Positions 46,504 to 55,461 of a stretch of DNA of 64,000 nt are shown one piece after another. Origin of the DNA: Flavobacterium sp. JAS (GTDB lineage: Bacteria; Bacteroidota; Bacteroidia; Flavobacteriales; Flavobacteriaceae); the NCBI RefSeq assembly GCF_020991455.1, contig NZ_JAJMOX010000008.1:124001-188000 (forward strand), written 5' to 3'. Every line of letters begins with the position of its first letter. The stretch's first letter is position 1. The position numbers and the translations under genes are program-made. The notes below the pieces were generated by a model. That model was not told the DNA's origin and ran no database searches. It was given only the letters and a program-made list of their open reading frames with translations.

Positions 46504-46989
46504 TTTGATTATTATTTTAGTGAAGTGTGGAATAAGCCAGCTTTTTGAAGCGGTTTGTAATCATTAGACGCGAAGATGTTGCAAATGTTACGTGTTATAA
46601 AATAGCCTATCCATTTTTATATTATCATCCATTATTTTGGAAAAAGAGATTCTTCATCACTTTAGTGCGAAACACTCTAGGTAATATTAATAACTAACAA
46701 TTTTATAAAAATCTTCAAAAAAGTGATTAGATAATTGAATGCTTCCCACTACTAAGGCAAAAACTTCAGAGAAATCTGGAGCTTTTTTTGTTTGTGCTAT
46801 ATTTACAAAAAATGTCTGTTTCAGATTACGGGTGCGAAGTCAGGAGACATTCGCACAGCTTTTCATGGGAACTCTTCGGGGAGCGGAGGGTGATATTGAA
46901 GCGACATTTAGCAACGTTATACCATCCATTTTGTAAGAATATTTTATATCTTCCCAAAAAAATCAACCATTAAAAACCAAACATTCAGA
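46504..46989. other. Spacer with repeat unit copy 3 and second-family repeat
   Basis: No gene. Holds the repeat unit at 46706-46795, continuing into GCGAAGTCAGGAGACATTCG and ACTCTTCGGGGAGCGG (to 46886), which recurs at 50751-50846. Open frames across it are repeat artefacts. Confidence 0.65.
46706..46795. repeat. tRNA-end/terminator repeat unit, copy 3
   Basis: AAAATCTTCAAAAAAGTGAT, ATTGAATGC, TTCCCACTAC (46743-46752) with one change in the core, then AAGGCAAAAACTTCAGAG and TCTGGAGCTTTTTTT. CTACTAAGGCAAA also matches the sequence just after tRNA-Glu at 55423. Confidence 0.72.
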
Positions 46990-48138
46990 ATGAAACATTT
47001 TTTTTCAATTTTAACACTATTTATTTTAATTAGCTGTTCAAGTCCTAATGGAGAAGAAGCTCAACCCCCAAATTCAGATACTCAAACCCCAACAATTCAA
47101 AGCATTTCGACTAGTTCAACTAATATAGGCGATACTATTATAATTAATGGACAACACTTTGACCCAAATTCAACTTATACTATTACATTTAATGGTACTA
47201 GTGGTCAAATTGCTCAAATTACTTCAACTACAATAAGTGTTAAAGTTCCGGTTGGTACAACTTCTGGTCCACTTCAATTAACTACAAATGGTGTAACAGT
47301 TAATGCAGGTTATATTTCTATAATTGGTCAAAATCGTCTATTCGCATACAAACAATACGGAGAAATTGTTGAATTAAATTCTGTTACAGGTGTAGAAACC
47401 AAAACCCTGGTATATGGCCCAGGATCTCACTATTTAACTGAATTAAAATATTTTGCTCCAACAAATGAAATTATTGGACAAGGATTTATTTCAAATAACA
47501 ATGGAACTAACACTTACCAACTTTTTAAAGTAAAACTTGCAGACAAAACTATAAAAAACATTATTTATCCAGGTTATGACCAACTGATCGTAACAACAAC
47601 GGGGAAATTATATGGGTACAAATTGTATGAAGGGATTATTGAATTAAATCCAAATACAGGTTCCGAAATTGGAAGCTTAATAAATACGGGAAGCGATCAA
47701 CTTTATGGATTAATTTACAATCCTCAAACAAATGAAATAATGGGAGATAAAGGACTCCTTGACAATAATGGAAAAAACATCCATAAATTTTGCAAGATAA
47801 AACTTTCTGACAACTCAGTAACTGAAAATATTTATTACGGTTATGACGAATTAATTCCTGCAACTAATGGAAAATTATATGCCTACAGAGCAACAGAAAA
47901 AATAGTTGAACTCAATCCCGCTACTGGTACAGAAATCAAAACTTTAATAAATATTAGTACCCCAAATATCAGTAATCTCACTTATTACCCACAAACAAAT
48001 CAAATAATTGGAAAGAAAATTATATATAATAATGGAATTGCCACATATAAACTTTTAAAATTAAACCTAACAAATAATTCATTATCTGAAAATAACATTA
48101 TTAAGGATGATTACGACTATTTTATTGTAACCAATTAA
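46990..48138 (+). CDS. IPT/TIG-domain lipoprotein with propeller-like repeats
   Basis: The 382-residue protein has lipobox LISC (Cys16), a Pro/Thr-rich linker, one TIG domain (~37-112, IGDTIIINGQHFDPNSTYTI) and then three or four ~75-residue repeats built around FAYKQYGEIVELN, GYKLYEGIIELNPNTG, AYRATEKIVELNPATG and NEII(G/M)G(Q/D). The repeats suggest a small beta propeller. It is exported and probably surface-exposed; no catalytic motif seen. It is a single-gene module. Confidence 0.8.
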   Translation: MKHFFSILTLFILISCSSPNGEEAQPPNSDTQTPTIQSISTSSTNIGDTIIINGQHFDPNSTYTITFNGTSGQIAQITSTTISVKVPVGTTSGPLQLTTNGVTVNAGYISIIGQNRLFAYKQYGEIVELNSVTGVETKTLVYGPGSHYLTELKYFAPTNEIIGQGFISNNNGTNTYQLFKVKLADKTIKNIIYPGYDQLIVTTTGKLYGYKLYEGIIELNPNTGSEIGSLINTGSDQLYGLIYNPQTNEIMGDKGLLDNNGKNIHKFCKIKLSDNSVTENIYYGYDELIPATNGKLYAYRATEKIVELNPATGTEIKTLINISTPNISNLTYYPQTNQIIGKKIIYNNGIATYKLLKLNLTNNSLSENNIIKDDYDYFIVTN

Positions 48139-48377
48139 AAACGATCATTCCGGCAGCAATAGCTACTATTCTGCTCTGCGAAGTATTCTTTTGAAGAATG
48201 TGTTTATGGTGGACAAAAGCAGATATAACATCTGAAAAATCTGGATTTTTTTTTATTTTACCCCTCTTTGTCAAACATCTCGTTGCGTCCAAGAGCGAGA
48301 CGCTCGCCCCAGTAGGAGGAGCTTTTTTTGTTTATATTTATATTAATAAATCTTAAGACATACAACTAAGTAATATT

Positions 48378-49214
48378 ATGAATACCATTATACTTCCAGA
48401 TGAATTGGGTTTAGAAAATTCTCAGCTTGTTGAGATTTTTGATTATAGCACTTCGCAAGAGATATCTAAACAGCAAATCATTTTAAATCAAAATATCTTT
48501 AGTTTTTTACTTGAAGGAACAAAGGAAGTTTTTTTTGATAATTCAGCTTTATCCATAAACGATTCTAAATTTCTAGTAATGAAATCAGGAAATTGTTTGA
48601 TGACTGAAAAACTTTCCGGGGATTCTAATTATAGAAGTGTCGTTTTATTTTTTAAAAATGAAATTGTATCAAAATTTATTCAAAAAAATGAATTGCATAA
48701 AATCGAATCAAAAGTATGTAAATCAGTTTATGCTTTTGAGTATGATGAATTTATAAAGCGTTTTGTATACAGTTTACTGGATATCTCAAAACTTTCAAGA
48801 GATTTACAAAAGAAAATGCTGGAAGTTAAGTTTGAAGAGATTATGTTCTACCTAATAGAAAAGTACAGAACTGATTTTCTCTACTCCTTGTCTACACACA
48901 GTGACAATGCTACACAAAAATTTACTACGATTATTGAAAGCAGCCACCTGAATAAATTGACTTTGAAAGAATTGGCCTTTTTGTGCAATATGAGTGTGTC
49001 AACATTCAAAAGAGAATTTGAAAAACATTATTCAGAATCGCCTATAAAATGGTTTCAAAATAAAAGACTTGAATTTGCACAATATTTACTGCAACAGGAA
49101 CAAAAAAAGCCATCTGAAGTTTATTTCGAAGTAGGTTACGAAAATTTATCAAGCTTTACACAGGCTTACAAATTAAAGTATGGCGTAACGCCAAAACACC
49201 ACCAGAGAATCTGA
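48378..49214 (+). CDS. AraC family transcriptional regulator
   Basis: This 278-residue protein has an N-terminal cupin-like domain (ILNQNIFSFLLEGTKEVFFD) and a C-terminal double HTH (LTLKELAFLCNMSVSTFKRE, KKPSEVYFEVGYENLSSFTQ, YGVTPKHHQR). It probably controls the PEBP gene 88 bases downstream. Upstream spacer 48225-48335 contains degenerate forms of the terminator repeat. Confidence 0.9.
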   Translation: MNTIILPDELGLENSQLVEIFDYSTSQEISKQQIILNQNIFSFLLEGTKEVFFDNSALSINDSKFLVMKSGNCLMTEKLSGDSNYRSVVLFFKNEIVSKFIQKNELHKIESKVCKSVYAFEYDEFIKRFVYSLLDISKLSRDLQKKMLEVKFEEIMFYLIEKYRTDFLYSLSTHSDNATQKFTTIIESSHLNKLTLKELAFLCNMSVSTFKREFEKHYSESPIKWFQNKRLEFAQYLLQQEQKKPSEVYFEVGYENLSSFTQAYKLKYGVTPKHHQRI

Positions 49215-49302
49215 GCTTCTAGCTATACTTTTTGAACCTTTTTCAACAGTTTCTTTCGCCTTACTAAATCTAAATTTGCTTAAAATTTTAATTCAAAATA
49301 AA

Positions 49303-49848
49303 ATGAAAAAAGTAAATCTAATTTTGGTACTATCCTTAATTTTTACCAGCACAATTTTTGGTCAAAAAACTTTTACATTAACCAGTAAAGCCCTAGGAGG
49401 TGAAGCATCTAAAATACAGGAATTCAACGGATTTGGTTGTTCAGGCGAAAATCAATCGCCGGAATTGCTATGGAAAAATGCTCCTGAGGGAACAAAAAGT
49501 TTTGCCATAACGATGTATGATCCTGATGCACCAACTGGTAGCGGATTTTGGCATTGGGTTGTATTTGATATTCCTGCAAACGTAAATGAATTGGTAACCA
49601 ATGCAGGAACGAAAAGCAATTTAATTCCTAAAGGGGCTATTCAAAGTATTACAGATTATGGTATTAAAGGATTTGGCGGACCTTGCCCACCGGTAGGTCA
49701 CGGATTTCATGAGTACATAATAACGGTTTATGCGCTTAAAACGGATAAACTTGGAACCAACGAAAATACAAATCCTGCTGTTGTAGGTTTTAATCTTTGG
49801 AACCAAACAATAGCAAAGGCAAGTATTGTTGCTTATTACAAACGATAA
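49303..49848 (+). CDS. YbhB/YbcL-type phosphatidylethanolamine-binding protein (PEBP), secreted
   Basis: The start MKKVNLILVL (49303) gives 181 residues with a signal peptide ending IFGQ; an upstream ATG at 49276 would spoil the signal. The PEBP core is complete: NQSPELLWKNAPEGTKSFAI, MYDPDAPTGSGFWHWVVFDI, GFGGPCPPVGHGFHEYIITV. Function unknown in bacteria. It pairs with the AraC regulator. Confidence 0.92.
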   Translation: MKKVNLILVLSLIFTSTIFGQKTFTLTSKALGGEASKIQEFNGFGCSGENQSPELLWKNAPEGTKSFAITMYDPDAPTGSGFWHWVVFDIPANVNELVTNAGTKSNLIPKGAIQSITDYGIKGFGGPCPPVGHGFHEYIITVYALKTDKLGTNENTNPAVVGFNLWNQTIAKASIVAYYKR

Positions 49849-49910
49849 AAATTTAAATATTATAGTTTCAGCGTAAGACACCCCTACTCTCTGAAGTTTT
49901 CCTCGATTAC

Positions 49911-49961
49911 GCTGCGCATTCTATGATAAAAAACAAATAATCATAGAATGCGCAGCTTTTT
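49911..49961. terminator. 17-bp perfect hairpin, bidirectional terminator
   Basis: GCTGCGCATTCTATGAT (49911-49927) pairs exactly with 49940-49956 and is followed by T residues. It lies between the PEBP gene and a convergent hypothetical gene. The following AAAAACTCTTCAGAGAACG belongs to the second intergenic repeat family. Confidence 0.8.
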
Positions 49962-49994
49962 ATAAAAACTCTTCAGAGAACGAGCGAAGATTTT

Positions 49995-50453
49995 CTAAGG
50001 ATTTATTTCTCCTATTTTTGATCTGTCTATTCCCCAAGAATTAACTAAAGATTCTCGCATTGAATGAGCGAGGTTATATGTAGCCCTCTTACTTGGCGAA
50101 ATAGAGTCATTTAAATTCATCGAATCAGCAACCTGGATCATTGCTTTTTCAATATTTTTTTCTTCGATTAAACTCAATTCTCCCCAGTATAATTCGGCAA
50201 AACGTTGCTTTGCTTTTCGAACTTCCTCTTCAGTATGAAAATCTTGAGAAGCTAAAATCGATGCATTAGTAAGAGCTTCGAGATATAACTTTTGACGCAA
50301 TTCAAGAAATGGCTTTGCTGCTTCAATTTTTCTTGATTCTGCTTCTTTTTCTTTGGCGATACGAAAATTTAATACACTTAGCGTTATCCCGATAATAATA
50401 CTTAAAGTCGAAATTGTGTTTCCCACTAGTTTAAACATTTCTGAATTTATCAT
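49995..50453 (-). CDS. Hypothetical membrane-anchored helical protein
   Basis: This 152-residue protein has one N-terminal membrane helix (~10-28), then a long charged helical region (AKEKEAESRKIEAAKPFLEL, RKAKQRFAELYWGELSLIEE). Similar small proteins are common in bacteria without known function. Single-gene module. Confidence 0.72.
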   Translation of the reverse strand: MINSEMFKLVGNTISTLSIIIGITLSVLNFRIAKEKEAESRKIEAAKPFLELRQKLYLEALTNASILASQDFHTEEEVRKAKQRFAELYWGELSLIEEKNIEKAMIQVADSMNLNDSISPSKRATYNLAHSMRESLVNSWGIDRSKIGEINP

Positions 50454-51003
50454 TTTAATTATTTAAACATTATTACTTAAAATTGTCATTAATTTCAAAA
50501 TAATTTTGAAGCCTTGCATATAACTTTTCACATGTTTAACTACATCAAACAAATACCAATAAAACAACAACACATTAACCAACAACTACTTACAATCAAA
50601 TAAACGATTAATACATATATTAAACAATACGTATTTATACTGTTTTTTAAAATCTTTAACAGACTATATTTTAAGATAGATTATAACATTAAAATTTCCC
50701 TCGTTCCAGCAGGACAATAACTTCAGAGAAATCTGGAGCTTTTTTTGTTCATTTAGATTTACAAACAACAATGTCTGATTAAGATTACAGTTGCGAAGTC
50801 AGGAGACATTTGTCAAAGCTTGCATGAGAACTCTTCGGGAAGCGGGTTATTTTAGTTAATCATTTCTTAATCCCTTAAGAAAGTCATCAGTATTAATATA
50901 AATTCGCCTTACCAATTCGTATGAAATAAGCTATGTTTTAAAAAATGACTTATTACTATGATATCCCAAAACAAATCTTAAAAACAACTTTTAAAGTAAA
51001 AAA
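50454..51003. other. Spacer with a 130-bp repeat
   Basis: AT-rich to ~50700, then the terminator hairpin (50718-50747) and a block to 50846 (GCGAAGTCAGGAGACATTTG, GAACTCTTCGGGAAGCGG) that is a direct repeat of 46757-46886. Confidence 0.65.
50718..50747 (+). terminator. Copy of the CTTCAGAGAAATCTG terminator hairpin
   Basis: ACTTCAGA-gaaa-TCTGGAG(C)T followed by T7. Confidence 0.6.
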
Positions 51004-52140
51004 TTGATTTATACCACACTTTTAAATATTGCGATTTTTCAGGGAATAGTCTTAGGCTTAATTATTTTAAAGTCTTCCTTATTCAATAGTAATTCAAATA
51101 AATATCTTGCATATTTAATATTTACACTTTCAATTATTTTACTGAATCATGTTTTTGAGGTTGAAGATGCATTTACTCCCTATCCCTTTCTTCGTTTTAT
51201 TGACCACATCGAGTGGGTATTTCTCATTCCTGCTTTTCTATTCCTGTTTATTATAAACCGGATTGATGATACTGTAAAAAGCAAACAAAAACATTATTTG
51301 TGTTTTATTCCATTTGCGTATTCCGCTGTCCTTAATATTACACAAGATCTTGATCATGTAGCAGGAATTTATACTATTCCTGAGTCAGGCAATGATATAA
51401 TCGGAATACTTGGTCTGATCCATCTTGCTTTAGCTGTTACATTCATCCCATTTCTGTCGCTTTACTCTTATTTTATGATAAGGCATTTAAAAGATTCACA
51501 GGAAAAAAAATGGATAATTACCTTATTAACAATTGTTACTTCATTGTTATTCGCTTTTCTTATTATCTATCTGGCGAGCTTATTTATTCCATTTGATCTT
51601 TCTTCTACGATGAGCATTCTGGCTTTATTTGCAGCATTTGCAATTCACTGGACAGCTTATATAGGTATATACAAATACAAACTGGCCAAAAATAAAGATG
51701 CTGTTTGCAATTTTCTAAATAATGATTTAGTTGTTTCCTATAGTAATCTGCAAATTGTAGACAATAGTACGTTACAAGAATATAGGGAATCTATCACGGC
51801 AGATAATCTTTATTTTCAAAAACTGGAAATACTTTGCAAAGATCAGCACATTTATACGGACAGTACATTAAACAGAGAAAAAGTCGCTGAAAAACTAGGC
51901 ATAAGCGCGGGATATGTTTCACAAATTATAAACACGATTACAGGAGATAACTTTGCCAATTATATTAATCAATACCGAGTTGAAGCTGTTAAGGAAATGA
52001 TCTCAAATTCTGAATATGAAAACTACAATTTGTTGACGATGGGATTAGAATCTGGATTTACTTCTAAAACAACTTTTTATAAAGCCTTTAAAAAAGTTAC
52101 TGGTCAGACACCAAATGAATATAAAAACGCCTGCAAATAA
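51004..52140 (+). CDS. Membrane-bound AraC family regulator (TTG start)
   Basis: The protein has 378 residues. The frame opens with TTG at 51004: an in-frame TAA lies just upstream (50992), and the first internal ATG would remove most of the membrane part. Residues ~5-225 hold about seven membrane helices; the C-terminus has the AraC HTH (REKVAEKLGISAGYVSQIIN, TMGLESGFTSKTTFYKAFKK). It may sense an envelope signal and regulate the beta-barrel gene 88 bases downstream. Confidence 0.85.
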   Translation: MIYTTLLNIAIFQGIVLGLIILKSSLFNSNSNKYLAYLIFTLSIILLNHVFEVEDAFTPYPFLRFIDHIEWVFLIPAFLFLFIINRIDDTVKSKQKHYLCFIPFAYSAVLNITQDLDHVAGIYTIPESGNDIIGILGLIHLALAVTFIPFLSLYSYFMIRHLKDSQEKKWIITLLTIVTSLLFAFLIIYLASLFIPFDLSSTMSILALFAAFAIHWTAYIGIYKYKLAKNKDAVCNFLNNDLVVSYSNLQIVDNSTLQEYRESITADNLYFQKLEILCKDQHIYTDSTLNREKVAEKLGISAGYVSQIINTITGDNFANYINQYRVEAVKEMISNSEYENYNLLTMGLESGFTSKTTFYKAFKKVTGQTPNEYKNACK

Positions 52141-52228
52141 GTACCATTTTATACAGTTTTAAGCTTTTGAAACCTTTTCTAATTTTTCTTATCCGAATTT
52201 TGGACTCAAATAATTCAAATCACATTTT

Positions 52229-52780
52229 ATGAAAAATTTTTTATTACTAGCTGTTCTTACAGTTCTAGGATTTGCTAATGTTAATGCCCAAGAAATTAAA
52301 TTTGGTGCTAAAGGAGGTTTAAATTTTGCATCTGTCAGCGGAGATACCAAAGGTACTGATGTTGTAACCGCATTTAATTTTGGTGTTATGTCAGAAATTC
52401 CAATTTCTGAAAAGTTTTCTTTCCAACCCGAAGTAATGTATTCTGGTCAGGGCTATAGTTTTAATGATAATACAGTTGCCTTAAGTTACCTGAACGTTCC
52501 TTTAATGGCAAAATATTATGTAATAAAAGGATTGAGTGTTGAAGCGGGACCGCAAATAGGTTTCTTGCTTTCTGCTAAAAATGAAAAGATAAATGTAAAA
52601 GATTCATTTAAGACTGTTGATCTTGGGGTTAATTTTGGTGTAGGTTATAAACTTGACAACGGACTTAATTTTGGTGCAAGATATAACCTGGGATTAACTG
52701 ATATTAATAATGTAGAGAATTCTTCAAGTAAAGTTAAAAACGGAGTATTTCAATTATCTGTTGGCTATTTCTTTTTCTAA
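52229..52780 (+). CDS. Small outer-membrane beta-barrel protein (porin family)
   Basis: The 183-residue protein has a signal peptide ending NVNAQ (~20), then eight-strand barrel pattern (IKFGAKGGLNFASVSGDTKG, FSFQPEVMYSGQGYSFND, NFGARYNLGLTDINN) ending in the C-terminal VGYFFF with terminal Phe recognized by BAM. OMP_b-brl_2 family. Substrate unknown. It follows the membrane AraC gene. Confidence 0.9.
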   Translation: MKNFLLLAVLTVLGFANVNAQEIKFGAKGGLNFASVSGDTKGTDVVTAFNFGVMSEIPISEKFSFQPEVMYSGQGYSFNDNTVALSYLNVPLMAKYYVIKGLSVEAGPQIGFLLSAKNEKINVKDSFKTVDLGVNFGVGYKLDNGLNFGARYNLGLTDINNVENSSSKVKNGVFQLSVGYFFF

Positions 52781-53153
52781 AACTTAATAATTCTGTAAAA
52801 ACATTTTACAAATTGTATCATAAGTGTATTAATTCACCAATTCTTAGAAATCTAAAAATTTTAAATTAATCATTTGCCCTTTCAATATCTTTAAATCATC
52901 CGCAAAATGGTGCGAGAATTGTGCCTTTAGGGCTACTAGGATAAAAAGCTTCAGAGAAATCTGAAGCTTTTTTGTTATAAGTTCTTTTTAGATTTTCTTT
53001 TCAAATACAAATTACAAATCGGTATTATTTATACTTTAATCCCACCTCTTCTCTTATTTTTAAAATTATAAATTATATAAAAAAATTACTTTTGCTTTAA
53101 AATATTATATACCTTTATGATATCATTTTAATATCATTTAAATATTACTCATT
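52781..53153. other. Spacer with tRNA-Glu-like end and terminator copy
   Basis: No gene. At 52929-52973 GGGCTACTAGGATAAAAAGC, then the perfect hairpin AAGCTTCAGA-gaaa-TCTGAAGCTT, resembles the end of tRNA-Glu plus its terminator (55420-55461). Confidence 0.6.
52944..52973 (+). terminator. Copy of the CTTCAGAGAAATCTG terminator hairpin
   Basis: AAAAAGCTTCAGA-gaaa-TCTGAAGCTTTTTT is a fully paired stem with T tail. Confidence 0.75.
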
Positions 53154-54008
53154 ATGAAAACAGAAAAAGTTTTAATACCCTTTAATGGCTATTTGGTTAT
53201 TGTTATGCTATTACTATCAATCGCTGTGGCATTTTATGGCTTTATCTCAAACAACATGATATTAGCAGGAGCTTCACTTCTGCTATCTATTATTTTAATA
53301 AAGGGGTTTATTGTAATAGGTCCCAATAGCTCAAAAGTTTTATTACTGTTTGGCGATTACAAAGGAAGTATTAAACAAAGTGGTTTGTTTTGGGTAAACC
53401 CTCTTTATAGTACAACGAGTTTATCTTTGCGTGCAAGAAACTTTGAAAGCGAAAAAATTAAGGTTAATGATAAAATGGGGAACCCTATTTTGATTAGTGT
53501 TATATTAGTCTGGAAAGTTAAAGATACATTTAAGTCTACGTTTGAAGTTGATAACTATGAGGGATTCATTAGAATTCAAACAGATTCGGCTGTTAGAAAA
53601 CTTGCAGGTTCTTTTCCTTATGATCATTTTGAAGATGAGAGAGCAACCGTAACATTAAGTACTAATTTTGATGATGTTAACATAGCACTTGAACACGAAG
53701 TTACGCAACGATTAGAAATTGCCGGAATAGAAGTAATAGAGTCAAGAATTGGATATCTGGCTTATGCTCCCGAAATTGCTCATTCGATGTTACGACGACA
53801 ACAAGCATCGGCTGTTGTTGCCGCACGTCATAAAATTGTCGAAGGTGCAGTTGGTATGGTTGAAAGTGCTTTAAAACTATTAGCAGATAAAGAAATTATA
53901 GAATTTGATGAAGATAGAAAAGCTACAATGGTAAGTAATTTAATGGTAGTACTTTGTGGAGATAGTGAAACTAAACCTGTAATAAATACCGGTACTTTAA
54001 ATCAATAA
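53154..54008 (+). CDS. SPFH/Band 7 domain protein
   Basis: This 284-residue protein has two N-terminal membrane helices (~12-30, 32-52), then the SPFH domain (SKVLLLFGDYKGSIKQSGLF, VNPLYSTTSLSLRARNFESE) and the C-terminal RQQASAVVAARHKIVEGAV. Members organise membrane microdomains or recruit proteases. It is followed after 4 bases by a small ribbon-helix-helix protein, a pairing I recall from other Bacteroidota. Confidence 0.92.
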   Translation: MKTEKVLIPFNGYLVIVMLLLSIAVAFYGFISNNMILAGASLLLSIILIKGFIVIGPNSSKVLLLFGDYKGSIKQSGLFWVNPLYSTTSLSLRARNFESEKIKVNDKMGNPILISVILVWKVKDTFKSTFEVDNYEGFIRIQTDSAVRKLAGSFPYDHFEDERATVTLSTNFDDVNIALEHEVTQRLEIAGIEVIESRIGYLAYAPEIAHSMLRRQQASAVVAARHKIVEGAVGMVESALKLLADKEIIEFDEDRKATMVSNLMVVLCGDSETKPVINTGTLNQ

Positions 54009-54012
54009 AAAG

Positions 54013-54183
54013 ATGTCTGAAAAAAAGTCATTTGCATTAAGAATTGATTCAGAAACGATGAAAGCAATTGAAAAATGGGCTAGTGATGAATTTCGTAGTG
54101 TCAATGGTCAGATTGAGTGGATGCTTAATAATAGCCTCAAGAATGCGAAAAGATTAAAGGAAAAAAATGAACAAAAGAAATAA
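54013..54183 (+). CDS. Arc-like ribbon-helix-helix protein (56 aa)
   Basis: The ATG at 54013 is 4 bases after the SPFH stop. The 56 residues (KKSFALRIDSETMKAIEKWA, RSVNGQIEWMLNNSLKNAKR) form a complete Arc/MetJ-type ribbon-helix-helix with a lysine-rich tail. It likely binds DNA as a dimer and may regulate the SPFH operon; as an antitoxin-like fold it could also bind a protein. Confidence 0.82.
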   Translation: MSEKKSFALRIDSETMKAIEKWASDEFRSVNGQIEWMLNNSLKNAKRLKEKNEQKK

Positions 54184-54259
54184 AACATATAGTGATTATG
54201 TAAACTAGAACTAGAGTCAAGTTTTTTTTAATCATTTACTAAATATTCCGTTACTAACT

Positions 54260-54289
54260 AAAGCTTCAGAGAAATCCGGAGCTTTTTTA
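54260..54289 (+). terminator. Copy of the CTTCAGAGAAATCTG terminator hairpin (SPFH operon)
   Basis: AAAGCTTCAGA-gaaa-TCCGGAGCTTTTTT; the preceding CCGTTACTAACTA is reminiscent of the tRNA-end copies. Confidence 0.7.
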
Positions 54290-54357
54290 CTTTAAGCTAA
54301 AACGTAAAAAATCTAAGACTTTTATAAGGTTTATAATTTACTTGAACATCAAAAAAA

Positions 54358-54425
54358 TTACGCAAAGTCAGTCCAGAAGGCTTTCGGGATTGCCAGCTTT
54401 TCATAAGAATTCTTCGGTGAGCCAG
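54358..54425. repeat. Second-family intergenic repeat
   Basis: TTACGCAAAGTCAGTCCAGA, CTTTCGGGATTG, AGCTTTTCATAAGAATTC and TTCGGTGAGCC. Direct relative at 54828-54893 and inverted-type relative at 56309-56375. Confidence 0.6.
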
Positions 54426-54439
54426 GCATTAAAAAACAA

Positions 54440-54637
54440 TCAATCTATTTTTCTTGCTATAATCTTTTTTTGAACCTTAACTACATTTTCTTCTTTCTCT
54501 TTTATTTTAATAGATCCAAAATCGACGTTAAGCTCTGAAGGATTATTTTTAGTTTCAACAACTTTACCTTGTATTGTTATTTGCGCAAACAAGGAAGAGA
54601 TACAAAACAGGATAGCGATAATTATTATTCTTGTCAT
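54440..54637 (-). CDS. Small secreted protein, possibly the truncated start of a larger gene
   Basis: The start MTRIIIIAILF (54637) gives 65 residues: a signal peptide ending SLFAQ, then TIQGKVVETKNNPSELNV and a Lys/Glu-rich end. The beginning resembles a TonB-receptor type carboxypeptidase-like domain, so it may be a remnant. It is flanked on both sides by repeats of one family. Confidence 0.5.
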   Translation of the reverse strand: MTRIIIIAILFCISSLFAQITIQGKVVETKNNPSELNVDFGSIKIKEKEENVVKVQKKIIARKID

Positions 54638-54709
54638 TCTACAACCTATTAATTTTTTTCTGTCTATTTTTCTGAATTCAAAACTAGAGCAGTAAACTAG
54701 GTATGACAA

Positions 54710-55353
54710 ACTATTACTATCGGGATTCAGGAATTCAGATATGTGTTTTCGGGAATTCCGACATCAAACCCAAACTAAATAACTAAATATCAAGTTTTTA
54801 CACTTTATATTAAATGCAAAAAAAATTACGCAAAGTCGGTATCGAAGGCTTCCAGGATTGCGTAGCTTTTCATTACAACTCCTCGGAGAACGGAATTTCA
54901 TCTAGCTTTACAGAATGTCTTTATCTTTGCATCTTGCCAAACAAATAAAATTTAAAATCAAAAAACTCATAAAGCCTCTAACTTTAAAAGTAATTTTTTT
55001 AGAATCTAAAGCGTGATTTCTTAATTATAATAAATTCAAAACAACATTAATTAAGAATTAACCTTAAAAAAAACAAAAGAATATTCTTTCAAAACAAATA
55101 ATTTCTAATAAAACTTCAAATCTTTTTTTTAAATTATCACTTTAATAAAAGAAGAAAAAAATCTACTCTCCTTCTTTTTTCATGTAAAACAACCAATTAT
55201 TAATCAAATAAATACATTTTAATTAACCAGTTTTTAGTTAAGATGGATTATTTCTAAATGCGATATTTTTACAATAACTTTAAAAAAATTATTTTAAAAT
55301 CATTTTGTGTATTCCAAAATTAGTTGCATTTTTGCACCCGCATTAGCAAAACA
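54710..55353. other. AT-rich spacer before tRNA-Glu
   Basis: It contains the second-family repeat (54828-54893: TTACGCAAAGTCGGTATCGA, AACTCCTCGGAGAACGG), then ~400 bases of very AT-rich sequence without an ORF, and the tRNA promoter. Confidence 0.6.
55304..55334 (+). promoter_or_regulatory. Promoter of tRNA-Glu
   Basis: TTTG at 55304-55307 and CATTTTTG at 55327-55334 (one change from TAnnTTTG), 19 bases apart; the same spacing as the initiator tRNA promoter. Confidence 0.65.
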
Positions 55354-55425
55354 GGCCCGTTCGTCTATCGGTTAGGACGCATGGTTTTCATCCATGTAAG
55401 AGCGGTTCGATTCCGCTACGGGCTA
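55354..55425 (+). tRNA. tRNA-Glu (TTC)
   Basis: Cloverleaf of 72 bases: acceptor GGCCCGT/ACGGGCT, anticodon stem CATGG/CCATG with loop TTTTCAT (anticodon TTC at 55387-55389), T-arm AGCGG-TTCGATT-CCGCT. CCA not encoded. Confidence 0.96.
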
Positions 55426-55431
55426 CTAAGG

Positions 55432-55461
55432 CAAAGCTTCAGAGAAATCTGGAGCTTTTTT
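55432..55461 (+). terminator. Terminator of tRNA-Glu
   Basis: AAAGCTTCAGA-gaaa-TCTGGAGCTTTTTT, 7 bases after the tRNA. Same hairpin as at seven other places between 42.4 and 57.8 kb. Confidence 0.85.

Noticed and set aside
46739..46973. Two overlapping plus-strand frames of 61-65 codons
   Set aside because: They read through the tRNA-end core, the terminator hairpin and the second-family repeat, which recur elsewhere as non-coding DNA.
53085..53125. Promoter for the SPFH operon (TTTTG and TACCTTTA)
   Set aside because: The spacing is about 15 bases, not 19, and the -7 box deviates.
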